Source: Schistocerca nitens | Taxonomy: Eukaryota; Arthropoda; Insecta; Orthoptera; Acrididae | Direction of reading: 5' to 3' | Length of the DNA stretch: 64,000 bases | Assembly: GCF_023898315.1 (NCBI RefSeq) | Contig: NC_064622.1 | Location: forward strand, 172,442,178 to 172,506,177 | In this document: positions 10,801-20,400 of the stretch, piece by piece | How positions within the stretch are numbered: the stretch's first letter is position 1 | Layout of the letters: each line of letters opens with the position of its first letter | The notes under the pieces: model-generated | The model's database searches: none | The model's input: the letters and a program-made list of their open reading frames with translations, nothing else | Told to the model about the DNA's origin: nothing | Made by a program: the position numbers and the translations under genes

Positions 10801-11258
10801 TCTTTAAAGTTCAAAATTGCCTTATGTGCGTTAAGAAACTCCATACCTAAAATAATCTGTGTACTGAGTAATGGAACAATAATAAAATTAGCAGAAAATT
10901 CGTATCCTTGACAAATGAAATTTAGGTTGGTCTGTTGTTTAACTTCCACACCTTTTCCAGAAATCGCTCCTCGAATTGTAGTTTTAGAAATAGGTAACAC
11001 GGGACAGGCAATAGTTCTTTCACATATACGAAAAACTGATTCACTAATGACGTTCAATGGGCTCCCAGAATCTAAAACTGCAGTGAACTTATTCTTACCC
11101 ACACATACTTCAATAACAGGATGTAAAAATGCGTCTACATTAGTTTCCTTTTCGTCTAACAAAATGTCTCTCATGTCTTCCAGTCGTACGTAGTGTAAAG
11201 TTGAAGTGTCATTACTTTCTGGACCGTCTATATTGCTGCCAGAAGCCGAAGCTGCTAG
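7884..11258 (-). CDS. pol: Gypsy pol polyprotein (protease, RT, RNase H, integrase)
   Basis: The frame is continuous with gag apart from one TGA. From that stop, 28 open codons lead to the first Met at 11174, and a further 1,096 residues follow. Counting from that Met: aspartic protease DSG at 35-37; RT palm with DMRASF near 334 and YVDD at 396-399; RNase H with the TDSS aspartate at 545, ELEAL at 588-592 and YTDHRALE near 615; integrase zinc motif H765/H770/C800/C803; catalytic D832, D892 and E927 (D,D35E); and a GPYRVRK-type GPY/F module near the C-terminus. There is no chromodomain. The RT motif normally LPFGL reads LPFRL (residue 369). The product copies element RNA into DNA inside Gag particles and integrates it. 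No internal stop is present. Confidence 0.95.
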   Translation of the reverse strand, partial: LAASASGSNIDGPESNDTSTLHYVRLEDMRDILLDEKETNVDAFLHPVIEVCVGKNKFTAVLDSGSPLNVISESVFRICERTIACPVLPISKTTIRGAISGKGVEVKQQTNLNFICQGYEFSANFIIVPLLSTQIILGMEFLNAHKAILNFKEGSVNLTVAGMLKCLKFFECLARSESDTKCLRFLTSDAFVEHYDDSVFIHDNDNRYRDAMDDVINSEELINEKVKKAEVPDDVAREELHHILTSHATVFSHHTGTIQGLQYLFKVKEHTPFRGKTYAIPLAYRDKVKNELQYMLDQGIVEPAVSPYTSPLHVVLKKDGSIRLVLDSRQINNIIIPETDRPQNLDELLQHFHGIKVLSTIDMRASFWQIELHPDCRKYTAFLAFGNCYQFRKLPFRLTVSSAAFIRSLNEILPVYLRDNITSYVDDILIAKRSWSEHNKILDSLLRIFARVGMTVNLEKSEFGRSQVKLLGHIISTEGILPDPEKLDAIHNYAVPTTKRDVRSFLGVCNFLRRFVRLDNLATPRLCELSGKNSNWCWDEEAQSEFEQLRDALVAAPLLSHPDLSKDFCLATDSSYKGLGAHLFQEIEENGVVVQKTVAFGSRVLSKSEKNYSITELEALAVVWAFTKFRTFLFGRHTKVYTDHRALEFLMATKLTHGRLSRWALYLQEFDFSIVYIQGSSNIVADALSRAPMGLKQSAEEDGKENHYCLMYIQGVAFENFISSSLQDIAKEQNKDPIWKDIKEKWRRKESVAIRQYYLVRNDILFKRKSVDNSVWLVCIPDEWVNKLIWYTHFSYAHFGPRKCFHKLRENCYFSNMEKRIRSVLAKCKLCQKAKPPTVSHRAPLFPIIPAKLKEMAAVDLFGPVVRSTNGFAYIFVAVELTSKYVCFTPLRKATARSVSNAFIKHFLKEVSHVDKVISDNGSQFRSKIWLRTLRRRKIKPIFISLFHPQSNASERLMKEINKLCRLYCHQNHRTWDQYLHIFQNILNELPNDSTSLPPTLILKNKAPTNRISEIVPFPPSRKLRHSEVVNLALRNIASAAARREKSAKRPGRLKTLSVGQKVLLKSHRLSHKGKGLCRKFFLLYNGPYRVRKIIHDNTVEVETLKSRRSKGIHHISNVKIFVE

Positions 11259-11264
11259 TCATTG
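11252..11264 (-). promoter_or_regulatory. Candidate stop-codon readthrough signal between gag and pol
   Basis: In sense the junction reads CAA TGA CTA G. Gag and pol are in the same frame and no other stop lies between gag and the protease. UGA followed by CUAG is a known high-readthrough context in alphaviruses and in several animal mRNAs. It would let a minority of ribosomes make Gag-Pol. The alternatives are a mutated sense codon (CGA to TGA) in a master element with one fused ORF, or separate initiation at 11174. Confidence 0.75.
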
Positions 11265-13565
11265 TCGATTGTTTGCGTCACGTCTTTGATTATTCGCGTC
11301 ATTTCGCGGATCAATTTCTACTAATTGCACTTGTCTCTCTGAAGTTCTGTCACGTGGAGGATGCCAATTAGGTCCTTCCTGTCTGTTAGATGCAAATTCT
11401 TGGTTGTGTCTGTTATTAAAATTTCTGTTTTCCTGTCTGTCTGCATAACTACTTCTTGTGTAATTTCGACTGTCACTTCTGAAATTATTGTTGTATCTAC
11501 TACCCTGGTTATTTCTGTAGTAAGAATTTCTGTTATTGTATGAATAATTTCTATCTTGATGATACCGATTACTGTTTCCGTATGGTTGATCATTCCGGTA
11601 GGAATTACCGTTATTATAATTGTCTGTGTAATTTCTGTTAGAACGTCTGTTATTGTCATAAGGCTGGTATCTATTGTCCTGTCTGTTACGTCTGTCATTC
11701 TCAAAGTTACCCAAATAACGTCCGTTCCGATCACTATCCCTTTTCTCTGAAAATGTATTGTAATTACTGCTACTGAAAAAATTACAAGAAGTCCCGTCGT
11801 CGTTGTCATACTCAAGTTCTTGTAGCAAAGTCTTAAAAGTCTCAATGTCGTCTTTACATCTTCCGGCTAAAGCAATTTGTCTTATGGATTGTGGCAGCTT
11901 AGTTAAACAAATGCGAATTAATTCAGTCGGACTGTAAGGGTTGGAAAGGAACTGATTCTTTCGAATCATGTCTTCAAAATATTCTGCTGGCGTGCGGAAT
12001 TCAGACTGTTTGAAATTACGCTGCATAATAAGACTGTGTTTGACTCTGTCTTGCGTGTTTTCGGACCAATATGCCGATAGAAATGCATGATAAAAATCAT
12101 TCAGATTATTACAATCTCTAATGAGTGCACGCATCCGCGTCGCCGGTTCGTTTTCTAAATATCCACACATAAATTCCAGTTTGTGACTTAGTGGCCAATT
12201 TGGTGGGAGTGCATACATAAATTGATCTAACCATGCACATGGATGTATGTCATTTTTAGAATTGCGGAAGATCTTAAATTTCCGAACAGTCAAAAAGTGT
12301 TTATAGTCAAAGTTTTCGCCTCGTGGCGACAAAGACCTACCGCGTCTGTCCCAGTTTGAATGTCGATTATTGTCAAGTTCGCGCGCCTGGCGCTCTCTTG
12401 TTGTGTCCCGTAAATGAAATAAATTACTTTCTTCAAACCCCTCTGCTATCTGTGATTCTAAATTTCTTCTGCTGTCTTTTCCTACGATTTCGCCTTCAAT
12501 TTGTTTGACTTGCTTTCGTAATGCCTCAACTTCCATTTTAACGCGTTCATTAAATTTTCCCTGATTTTCAACATGCTTATTTATGTTCTGGTACTCTTCG
12601 GTTTCTGCAAATGGTAATGGAGCTGTATCATCTGAATCTCTGTCCCCATGTAAACTAAGATTTGTCGATTTATCTGAAATCTCCTCAACTCTTTCCGATA
12701 AGTCACCTAATTGTTCTTTCTGTTTATTTACGTCTTCCGTAAGTGTCGCGACTCGGGTTTCAGTGTTGACACATTTGGTAGTTAACTGTTCATATTGTTG
12801 TGTTAGATTATTTATTCTGTCATTTGGTACGGATTCCTCGATTCTCTCAAATATCTCTTCCTTATCGTGTGCACATTGTAAATTTAGCTCTGAAAATTTG
12901 TGTACTATCACGCGATCTCTTTCTTCCTGTTCTCTATCCTGTTCCCTTTGTCTAATCTCTACTGCAATTAATCTATTATTGTGAGAATTCAAAATCGGTT
13001 GTACTTCCTCTCTAATTTCTTTCTTTAATTCATCTTTCATGTTTCTGAAACATGTCCCTATTCGTGAATCTAATCGTGTTTCCATTGTTCCTATCTCAGT
13101 TTTAATTGTTCCTATTTGTGAGTCTAACCGTGTTGCCAAAGTTCCAATCTCTGTTTTTAATTCAGATCGTAACTGTGATCCCATTGTTTCCCTATCTGTT
13201 TTCAATTCAGATCGTAACTGTGATCCCAAATTTAATATTGCACCCAACAACTGCTCCATAATAGCCGGTTCGAAATTCTTTTCGCCCCTAACATTTCCCG
13301 CAAAACCAGTTTCCTTCGTCATAGCTGTAAAGCTATCTGTGTTCGATACTATTCCAGAATCTTCTATCGTTAATCTCGTATTCTCTAAATTTTCTGATTG
13401 AGAAAAATTTTGAAAGGGTTCTGGACTATTTTCCCTGCTTATTAAATTGTTTTCAACTTCATTATTTATCGTACTGTTGTCCTGTGTTGGCGAGTTCGCC
13501 ATGTCAACAATTTCGTCATTCTGACTATCCATCATTTTTGCCTTTTTCATCGATCGCGTAATCAT
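11259..13565 (-). CDS. gag: Gypsy Gag, 768 aa, without a zinc knuckle
   Basis: The protein starts MITRSMKK at 13565. Residues ~100-370 are strongly charged and heptad-like, with internal duplications (GSQLRSELKT twice; EIGT..TRLDS.IGT twice), which suggests a long coiled coil. Residues ~425-590 form a retrotransposon capsid-like domain (FRNSKNDIHPCAWLDQF, LEFMCGYLENEPATRM, TPAEYFEDMIRK). From ~600 the tail is rich in Asn, Arg, Tyr, Ser and Gln (many NRNY/NNR patches). There is no CX2CX4HX4C knuckle. The tail probably takes over nucleic-acid binding. Gag packages element RNA in cytoplasmic particles. It ends at TGA (11261-11259), directly followed in frame by pol. Confidence 0.93.
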   Translation of the reverse strand: MITRSMKKAKMMDSQNDEIVDMANSPTQDNSTINNEVENNLISRENSPEPFQNFSQSENLENTRLTIEDSGIVSNTDSFTAMTKETGFAGNVRGEKNFEPAIMEQLLGAILNLGSQLRSELKTDRETMGSQLRSELKTEIGTLATRLDSQIGTIKTEIGTMETRLDSRIGTCFRNMKDELKKEIREEVQPILNSHNNRLIAVEIRQREQDREQEERDRVIVHKFSELNLQCAHDKEEIFERIEESVPNDRINNLTQQYEQLTTKCVNTETRVATLTEDVNKQKEQLGDLSERVEEISDKSTNLSLHGDRDSDDTAPLPFAETEEYQNINKHVENQGKFNERVKMEVEALRKQVKQIEGEIVGKDSRRNLESQIAEGFEESNLFHLRDTTRERQARELDNNRHSNWDRRGRSLSPRGENFDYKHFLTVRKFKIFRNSKNDIHPCAWLDQFMYALPPNWPLSHKLEFMCGYLENEPATRMRALIRDCNNLNDFYHAFLSAYWSENTQDRVKHSLIMQRNFKQSEFRTPAEYFEDMIRKNQFLSNPYSPTELIRICLTKLPQSIRQIALAGRCKDDIETFKTLLQELEYDNDDGTSCNFFSSSNYNTFSEKRDSDRNGRYLGNFENDRRNRQDNRYQPYDNNRRSNRNYTDNYNNGNSYRNDQPYGNSNRYHQDRNYSYNNRNSYYRNNQGSRYNNNFRSDSRNYTRSSYADRQENRNFNNRHNQEFASNRQEGPNWHPPRDRTSERQVQLVEIDPRNDANNQRRDANNRQ

Positions 13566-13867
13566 TTACAAAACATACAAAACTCGTCACAGTACGAAAA
13601 TTACACACAATGACTCTTTATAATCAACAATACCATTCACTCGAAATGTTTCCCAAAAAACACGATTAACGAACAATTGAAATAATTGCGCTAAATCGTC
13701 AACGCGTATACAAGACAACAATCAAATTCAGAGAAAAAAATACCATTATAAGAATGACAATTACCAAATCTACACATGCAAAATAGACTATAATTACTAA
13801 ACTACAAATTACAACAACAATGCTACTGTCCACTATTTTTACAATCAGAAGAATTCCAAGGGACGAT
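13566..13867 (-). promoter_or_regulatory. 5' leader of the Gypsy element
   Basis: About 300 AT-rich bases lie between the primer-binding site and the gag ATG. No reading frame is present. It would carry packaging signals, but none can be recognised by eye. Confidence 0.6.
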
Positions 13868-13885
13868 CCGAAGCAGTGGTCGCCA
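13868..13885 (-). promoter_or_regulatory. Primer-binding site
   Basis: Two bases after the sense end of the 5' LTR the sequence reads TGGCGACCACTGCTTCGG. TGG pairs with the CCA end of a tRNA. The first eight bases resemble arginine-tRNA-type primer sites; the remainder does not let me name the tRNA with confidence. Confidence 0.7.
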
Positions 13886-13887
13886 CG

Positions 13888-14626
13888 TGCATGAGGGCTT
13901 AATAAAAGTTTTAATGCAAATAATTTTAATTTTTTTTTTTTTTGCTTTAGTAGCTGTCTGTCCGATTACGAAGTCTCGTAACGGTTGGCCCTGACTATTA
14001 TTATTACGCAATCTGACTGCTTAGAACAATAACAAAGAATGAAATGGAAATTTTCATTAACACAGTTAATTAATTAAGCCCCCAGCAACTATAAAACCAA
14101 CGCAACAACAAGCACAAGAGTAACTGTTCTGTGTGTGGGAGTGTGACTCAACGTACGCATCTGGCACGGTTCTTCTTCAACAACACAACAATTTTTAAAT
14201 AACATTATACTGAATTAATTAAAGAAAATACAAATACCATAATTACTCAAGAGAACCACAATTACACTCTAATCCAAGAACACAAGCCAGATGCTTTGTT
14301 GACTGAACCTGTAATGACACATTATTTAAAACATGGAAATAATGAAAAATAAATCAAGTTTCGTTACCTTCATATATTGACCAAAATCACTCTCATAATT
14401 ACAATATAGCTCCACACCGCCTCGCTATTACCACATCTGAACAAGAACCTTTCAGTATCACATCTCAGCAAGCACTCCCTACTAGCACATCTGAACACCA
14501 ACTGACTACCACGAGTCCTGGACAAGCACTGACTACTACGACATCTCAATAATCACTCCCGTGGAGGCTGCGGAACAATGCTCTCTAGCGATCTCTGTCG
14601 CTGTGGCTCAGTGTAGCCACCTTTCA
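13888..14626 (-). repeat. 5' LTR of the Gypsy element
   Basis: 739 bp. In sense orientation it starts TGAAAGGTGGC and ends CATGCA. It drives transcription of the element toward lower coordinates. Target-site copy GTAT follows at 14627-14630. Confidence 0.95.
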
Positions 14627-14630
14627 GTAT

Positions 14631-15165
14631 CTTCCATTACAGAAAGGACACTTACAGACTTCTATATTCGTGAAATAAGGTCACAATTCGCACTATAGCT
14701 TTTCATCATTTACTGCAACTGACAGTGTGTGTTTCGGCAACAAGGTACTACCTTCATTCGTTGAATAAATATTATTAGCTGCATTAAAGGTAGCCAGAAA
14801 ATACATATCATTTTTAATCGCTGTGTTTTCGCGCCGAGGTAGCTATCTGAAATGACATCTTGTTCAGGATATCATCTTGCCAGTTTCACTTGGTAATAAG
14901 CCACTGATGCAGAAACTATTCTACTAAGTTAATGAGATTCTGTATAATTTTTAGCAAGCATACAAAGTGTTGTTATTTGATCCAGCTCACCCCAATCAAC
15001 AAGCATAGGTTGTCAGAGGTAAAAATTGCATCGGTTCTACACCACGTTCTTTTATAGTAGGTACATTTGTTATAAAACAATTTTCCTTTCAGATATATGG
15101 TTATAAAAACATTGATACAGCTGAGTCAATGTTGATGAAGCCATTGGCCTTATGTGAACTTTTTT
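14631..15165. other. Flank of the Gypsy element, no gene seen
   Basis: AT-rich unique-looking DNA with short closed frames. No repeat or coding signature recognised. Confidence 0.5.
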
Positions 15166-16340
15166 TCAGTGTGAGGGAGGAGATATTGGACGTAAAGGAC
15201 ACATATGATGCGAATTTGGATAGTTATCAGTGTATTTGGTGAATGAGTATAGAGACAAGGAAGTTCCACGAAAGATTGTTGAAGAATAGATGGGGATACG
15301 TAGCTTAGGAAGAGAACTCTGGAGTAAGACTTTTGAAAGAAGAGGAGAGGGTAGGAGAAAACTGAAAATTAGAAGAGGAGGCAGAAGAGAAGATAGTGCA
15401 TACAGAAAAAGAGCAGAAATGGAACAGAAGAGGAGAGACAAGGAGAAGGCTGGACAGAACAGCATAGGAGAGGATACAGTGCAATAGGATAGGACGTGAG
15501 AGGATAGAAGAGGGAAAGAAACAATACGAGAGAGTAGTGTACTTCAGCATACGAGAGGCTGTAGTAATGTAGGACAGGATATGTAGCTTAGGAAGAGAAT
15601 TCCGTACTAAGGCTTTTTTGAAAGAAAGGGGACCCGAAAGGTTCAAATGGTTCAAATGGCTCTGATCATTATGGGACTTAACTTCTCAGGTCATCCGTCC
15701 CCTAGAACTTAGAACTAATTAAACATAGCTAACCTAAGGACATCACACACATCCATGCCCAAGGCAGGATTCGAACCTGCGACCGTAGCGGTCGCGCGGT
15801 TCCAGACTGTAGCGCCTAGAACCGCTCGGCCACTCCGGCCACCGGAAAGGAGAAGAGAGAAGAGAAGGCAGTGAGTATAGAGAAGTGAGGAGAAATGGAA
15901 GAGAAGAGGACAGGTGAAAAGGGAAGTGAAGAGGAGAAGAGAGAATAGAATAGCGTAGGAGACGTTACAATGCGAGAGAGTGGCACAGAGGAGGATATGA
16001 GTGGGTCAGAGAGGATACGAGAGGATAGGATAGTTTAAGATACGAGAGGCTGTGGTAGGGTAGGTTAGAACAGAAGAGAATAGGAGAGGAGACGTAGCTG
16101 TGAGGAGAGAAGGAAAGATAGGAGAGAAGAGAGGAGGGAGGGGGTGAGAGAATGGATAGGAGTGAGAATAGTTGGCAGCAGGTGAGAATAATGACTACAC
16201 GAGAAGTAAGAAGAGGTCTTAAAGGAAGTATAGGTACCTAGATGGATTTCATGGCAGGCAAGAGATAAAATTTCGTTGGAAGACGACTGGAAAAATTTAG
16301 GTCTCAGATTAATGTGATTAGTTGGTAAAGACACGGCTCT
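15166..16340. repeat. Purine-rich decayed repeat block
   Basis: About 1.1 kb in which the plus strand is dominated by A and G (AGGAGAG, GAAGAG, GGATAGGA). Longer units recur. TGTAGCTTAGGAAGAGAA..C followed by AAG.CTTTTGAAAGAA occurs at about 15298 and again about 284 bp later. ACGAGAGGCTGT.GTA.GGTAGG occurs near 15550 and 16035. A SINE interrupts it. Apparent frames on either strand reflect the base bias. It is a decayed satellite-like repeat; its origin is unknown. Confidence 0.6.
15641..15840 (-). mobile_element. tRNA-related SINE (main family)
   Basis: Read on the minus strand it has the A-box-like GTGGCCGAGCGGTTC and B-box-like GGTTCGAATCCTGCC of a Leu/Ser-type tRNA, then the family 3' body ending GCCATTTGAACC. 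Near-identical 9-bp flanks (ACCCGAAAG / ACCGGAAAG) are the target duplication. Confidence 0.9.
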
Positions 16341-16456
16341 TTACTAGGACTGGAAGTTTTACGGAAGAGATAACAGAGTACTTTCGGAGTCTTTTGCGGT
16401 CATATGACCGAATAAAACCCTCTCAGTTTGCAGCCCGCATCAGTTGAATTGTAATT

Positions 16457-16500
16457 ATCGATGTTTCGACCGCTATCGTGACCATCATCTTCAGGCGTTA
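16457..16500 (-). ncRNA. Degenerate hammerhead-like motif
   Basis: In minus sense CTGAAGA (16488-16494) and GAAAC (16463-16467) bracket a weak GGTC/GGTC stem. A GAT insertion follows the first box and the stem III sequence is broken. It resembles the better motifs at 22.8, 23.2, 25.3 and 55.8 kb. It probably marks a decayed element end. Confidence 0.35.
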
Positions 16501-16504
16501 AAGG

Positions 16505-17290
16505 AAATGACGCCACTTAATGCCACGACAGACTGGATGAGTCGCGGCGGGTAGGAGATCCGCGGCACCTGCGCCAGCGAGGCGGCCCGGTTGGTGTCCA
16601 CCATTCATCACGGCGCTCTCGCGATCGCGCGGGGTCGGGCGCGTTCTCGGCCGGCCGGCCGCTCCGGCGGTAACCGAGGCGCAGCCGAGCGCGACGCCGA
16701 CAACTACTGAACGGCACGAAGGCCGCCCTAATCGCCGCTGCGTGCATCTTAACCGCACCATTAAATAACTTATTTGGGATCCGAGAAACAGCACGCGCCG
16801 CCGACAAAAACCCGCCCGCGCCTTAATCGCGTGATTGATATAAAGCGCGCGCGTTTAAGCTCCGGCAGCCGTGAAAAGGCGGAACAGCCAAATTTGTGCC
16901 GAGTCCCGTATTTTTTGTTATCGTCATCCCCGGCGCTCTCTCTCTCGTTTCCCCTGATAGGGCAGCTCGCCGACAGTCGCATTAAGATATTCAATTTGAG
17001 GAAACCGAGTCCACACTCGGCAGGAAAGCGAGCCGTAGTTTTCGACTCTGCCGCCGACCACCGGAGATATCGATCAGAGCTGCGCGCGGGAGGCGGTCGA
17101 GTTTACTCGAGATTAACGCGCGCCACAGCAACAAGTCCGCGCTGCGTGACGTCGGCGCGACGGCGTCGCATGACGAACGGGAGCGTGGCCACGCAGCGCT
17201 AATTAATCTAGCTGGGGCTCAAACCTCGGCGCAGAGCGGCGCCGCGCGTTTTTATGCTGCCGCAACTCTTAGCGGCCCAAATCACGCCAA
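16505..17290. promoter_or_regulatory. CpG-rich block, candidate regulatory region
   Basis: About 790 bp with very high GC and dense CpG in an otherwise AT-rich window. It contains CTAATTAATCTAGC near 17199 and several CGCGCGC runs. Frames on both strands are open mainly because of composition, and I see no protein domain. It could be a promoter or enhancer island of a host gene outside the window. No transcription start or exon can be assigned. Confidence 0.4.
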
Positions 17291-17719
17291 CGGATGACAG
17301 CCACTTGTCGACCTGAGACGTGTGATAGCTGTTTCTTTTCGTTATACTCTCTCAGAAATTATGCTATAAAACTCAGTGCCTTCGAAGATGTGTTACTCAG
17401 AGATAATTGAAGAGTTTATTGAGAGTTCACTTCGGCACAATGAAATAACCACTCCTGGAGGGGAAAACGGTACAAATACGAACTTAACAAATAAGTACAA
17501 TGAGACCTGATATGCAAATGATCCAAGTTTGATGGCAAAGCTCATGTCCACAGACGCTGCAGTGGCGCTGCAATCGAACAGAGAGACTTATTTAAACGGC
17601 ACACAGTGGACCAGTCATACAAGTGGCGACCATATCCCGAATCGAGGAGGACTTTAGTAGGTGCAGAATTCCAGGTAGACGTGTTAGACCATGTTTCTCA
17701 CAGCAAAGACAGTTTTTCT

Positions 17720-17751
<32 letters not shown>

Positions 17752-17989
17752 AGTGTTTATTTGTGGGTGTGTTGATAGTGGGACCACAATACTGACTCCC
17801 TTTGGGAGTTCATTCTTGCTGAGTGATAGGTACACACATTTTATGTCTCTTTGTTTAACAGTTGACTAACACTTTGCGAGGTAGCTGGCCGCTCACTGGA
17901 TCCTTTGTTGCTGTAATAAGGTAACATTTGTTTTTATAATATGGGTATTTGGTATTGAACGTGACATTTCTTTAATTCGTTCCACGAGC
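17291..17989. other. Noncoding stretch with a (TG)n run
   Basis: No gene or known repeat recognised. A short TG microsatellite of about 13 units lies at 17724-17751. Confidence 0.5.
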
Positions 17990-20400
17990 CGCGGTACTCG
18001 CAGCTTTTCGAAGATTGGTGTACAAACTTAAGGCGGTTGCCAGCGAACTACCGCCCTTCGCACTTTGTACTTATCCAAGCACTTGGGCTGAATGGTGACT
18101 GTTAGCCGGACGTGGGGTATTTGGTCCTTTATGCGATCCACTTTGGTAAGGAACTTCGTGGTGTAGTCCGTTATTTTTTCATGTAAGTATTTCTCCTTTA
18201 CGGCTTCGTGTAGCTCTCTAGTTCTCGTCCATCTGTGAGCCCCCAAAGTCCGTCTTAGGCACACGGTTCTGTATCGGTTGAAGCGCACGCATATGTGAGT
18301 CCCCAGGACTTTCGACCTGTAGTGTTGGTACTAGTTCTTGACGCTGAGATGGGTGCTGGTGAAGAATACTGTCAACTCCTGCGCCCTCTTCATGGTGTCC
18401 TTTTATCCTTGTTGTGTATGTAACGTGAAGGTCGGAGACATATCCAGAATGATCGCCAGATACTCCGTCGAGTGCGACCAAGAAATAGGTTGCCCTAGCA
18501 CCCTTAATGGTTAACATAGTACCGGTAACCTCCTGTTAGTAAAGAGCACTACAGCAGTCTTCGTGAGGTTCATTGTTATTTTGTCGACTGCTGCCACGCA
18601 TCTATGATATCCATTTGGGGTTGAGCACTTTTTATTAGCTGGTCCAAGTCGCGGCCAGACGTGAAAAAGGCAGTACCGTTGGCAAATAAACTGCAGGTTA
18701 CCAGAGGAATCGTTGGCCAGGTCATTTATATATATGCTGTACAGCAGTGGTGAGGTAACAGATCAGTGCGGGTTACCTGCTTCTGATGTTTTCCTCGATG
18801 AACGTTTGCCGTCCACTGTAACGTAGAAGTTTCTTCCTTGTAGAAAACTATCTACCAGATTCCGGTAGGGCTGTTTGACAATATAGTTTCGCTATGACGC
18901 TGTCACGCCATACTTTGTCGTACGCCGTTTCGATGCCAAAAACGACGCCGACCGTAGATTGGCGCATGTAGAATCAATGTCTTATGTGTTCGGTGGGTCG
19001 TACCAGTTGTAATTTTCCCGACATCTTCTGCTGACAACCAAACTGCTCTGGGAGGATAATTCCGTGTTACTGGAAGCAGTTTGACATTCTACCTAATAGC
19101 ACACGTTCCAATACTTTTCCCAGCGTGGGTTGTAATGTTAAGGCCGGTGGTTCGTGTGTATCTACAGATCTTTTTACGGTTTTGGTATGCCGTTGGGAAG
19201 TATGCGGTCATCAGGCAGCTCTTTATAATCCTTTTGAGGGCTTTTTGGGGTAGGTGCCAGAGTCCAATTTTGGTTACATGGTCGATTTCCAGTGCCGAGT
19301 TGTTGGTCCTCCTGATGATTAGCGCTACCTCTCGTGGAGTGGTAAAACTAGGTTGGTCCCTTGGCAGTTCCGTCTGGAATCGTACGATGAACGCCTATAT
19401 CTCACCTTCAACGTCCCTTAGTCGTCCTTGGGGGTCATGTCCAATGTCCGCAGACGTCATTTGCTGGACATACGAGTCTACTGACAGTTCGGCCTGTTGT
19501 ATAGCATCGTATATCAATCCATTCGGTCCCAAAATGGCTTACTGAGCTGGTGTTTGACTGCGGAGTCGTTTTACGAGCTTCCACTCGTCCCTTGTTTGTA
19601 AAACAAACTGGGTCGTGTTCTCCCATGTTTGTTGCCTCCATTCTACTGCCCTCTGCAGACGTGTCATTCTCCGTCTGTCAGCCGGCTCTCTATACCTCAA
19701 CTAACGGCTTCACACTCCTGTGGGACAGGTAACACAGTGGCGTTTGCAGCCCTCCGATCTGTCTATCGGATCTTCAGTGTTAAAGTTTCTACTGCTGTGT
19801 CGATACCAGCTGTCGTATGTAGAGGTATTGTAGGCCTAACGTCATCAATGAGGTACCTCTTGAACTCATCCCAGTTCACGTCCGTTTGGTTGATGGGTGA
19901 GATCACCAATCAATCGCAACTTCAGGATTCATGCGACTGGCAGGTGGTCCGGCGATAAGCCATTTATGGTGCATAACTGTACGTTTGGATCGATTCCTTT
20001 TGTCAACACAATGTCGAGGACGTCATCTGTTTGCTCCAGGAGGAGACTGATCCTAGTAGGACGTAGTGGTACTTGCACGACGCAGTTAATGTCCTTTTGA
20101 AGCTCTAAAAGTGTGAGCCACTTCTGGTTGTTCTTTCTGGAGTTCCAGGCGTTTAAATAGCCCGCTAGAAGAACTTTTGGGTTTCTGTCGAAAACTGCAA
20201 GTCTTCTCGAATCAGCGGCTGTTTGTGGTGATGTATCCTGATAATCAAGTAATATTCCCAACTATCCTGTGGACCGTTACAGCTGTAGCTTCCAACGCCT
20301 GCAGCGATAGTGGTGTCTCATTTAACTTTAGGACTTAGTTTTCAGAATGAACAAAAACGGACTTGTACCACTATTGAAATAAGCCCTTCATATCAGAGTA
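17990..20400 (-). pseudogene. Jockey-like LINE, ORF2 (endonuclease-RT) wreck
   Basis: Minus-strand fragments in order: an apurinic-endonuclease C-terminal region at 20261-19929 (GYLNAWNSRKNNQKWLTLLE, LDIVLTKGI, LSPDHLPVA); RT fragments at about 19000-18600 (FLQGRNFYVTVDGKRSSRKTSEAGNPH, LLYSIYINDLAN, FFTSGRDLDQ); the RT C-terminal region near 18500-18220; and a final KVRRAVVRWQPP at 18028. Many stops and frameshifts separate them. ORF1 lies directly upstream on the same strand, the normal Jockey order. Confidence 0.75.

Larger units (their letters stand above)
3498..14626 (-). mobile_element. Complete Ty3/Gypsy LTR retrotransposon, 11.1 kb, minus strand
   Basis: Two direct repeats of 730 and 739 bp with TG...CA ends bound a gag-pol unit read on the minus strand. 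GTAT flanks the whole element (3494-3497 and 14627-14630), so the boundaries are well supported. In sense order: 5' LTR (13888-14626), primer-binding site, leader, gag, pol with protease, reverse transcriptase, RNase H and integrase, a 3.6-kb noncoding 3' region containing tandem repeats, polypurine tract, 3' LTR (3498-4227). There is no envelope frame. Over most of their length the LTRs differ at only three noted positions, which points to a recent insertion. Both long frames are open apart from the gag-ending TGA. Confidence 0.95.

Noticed and set aside
11174..11174. Independent pol start at the first Met
   Set aside because: The frame is open for 28 codons upstream up to the gag TGA, and retroelement pol is normally made as a Gag-Pol fusion.
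15166..15655. Hydrophobic minus-strand frames as membrane proteins
   Set aside because: Their Leu/Ser/Phe content comes from the pyrimidine-rich strand of the GA-rich repeat.
16774..17202. 142-residue plus-strand frame in the CpG-rich block as a host exon
   Set aside because: Overlapping open frames occur on several strands, it has no domain and no splice context; composition explains it.
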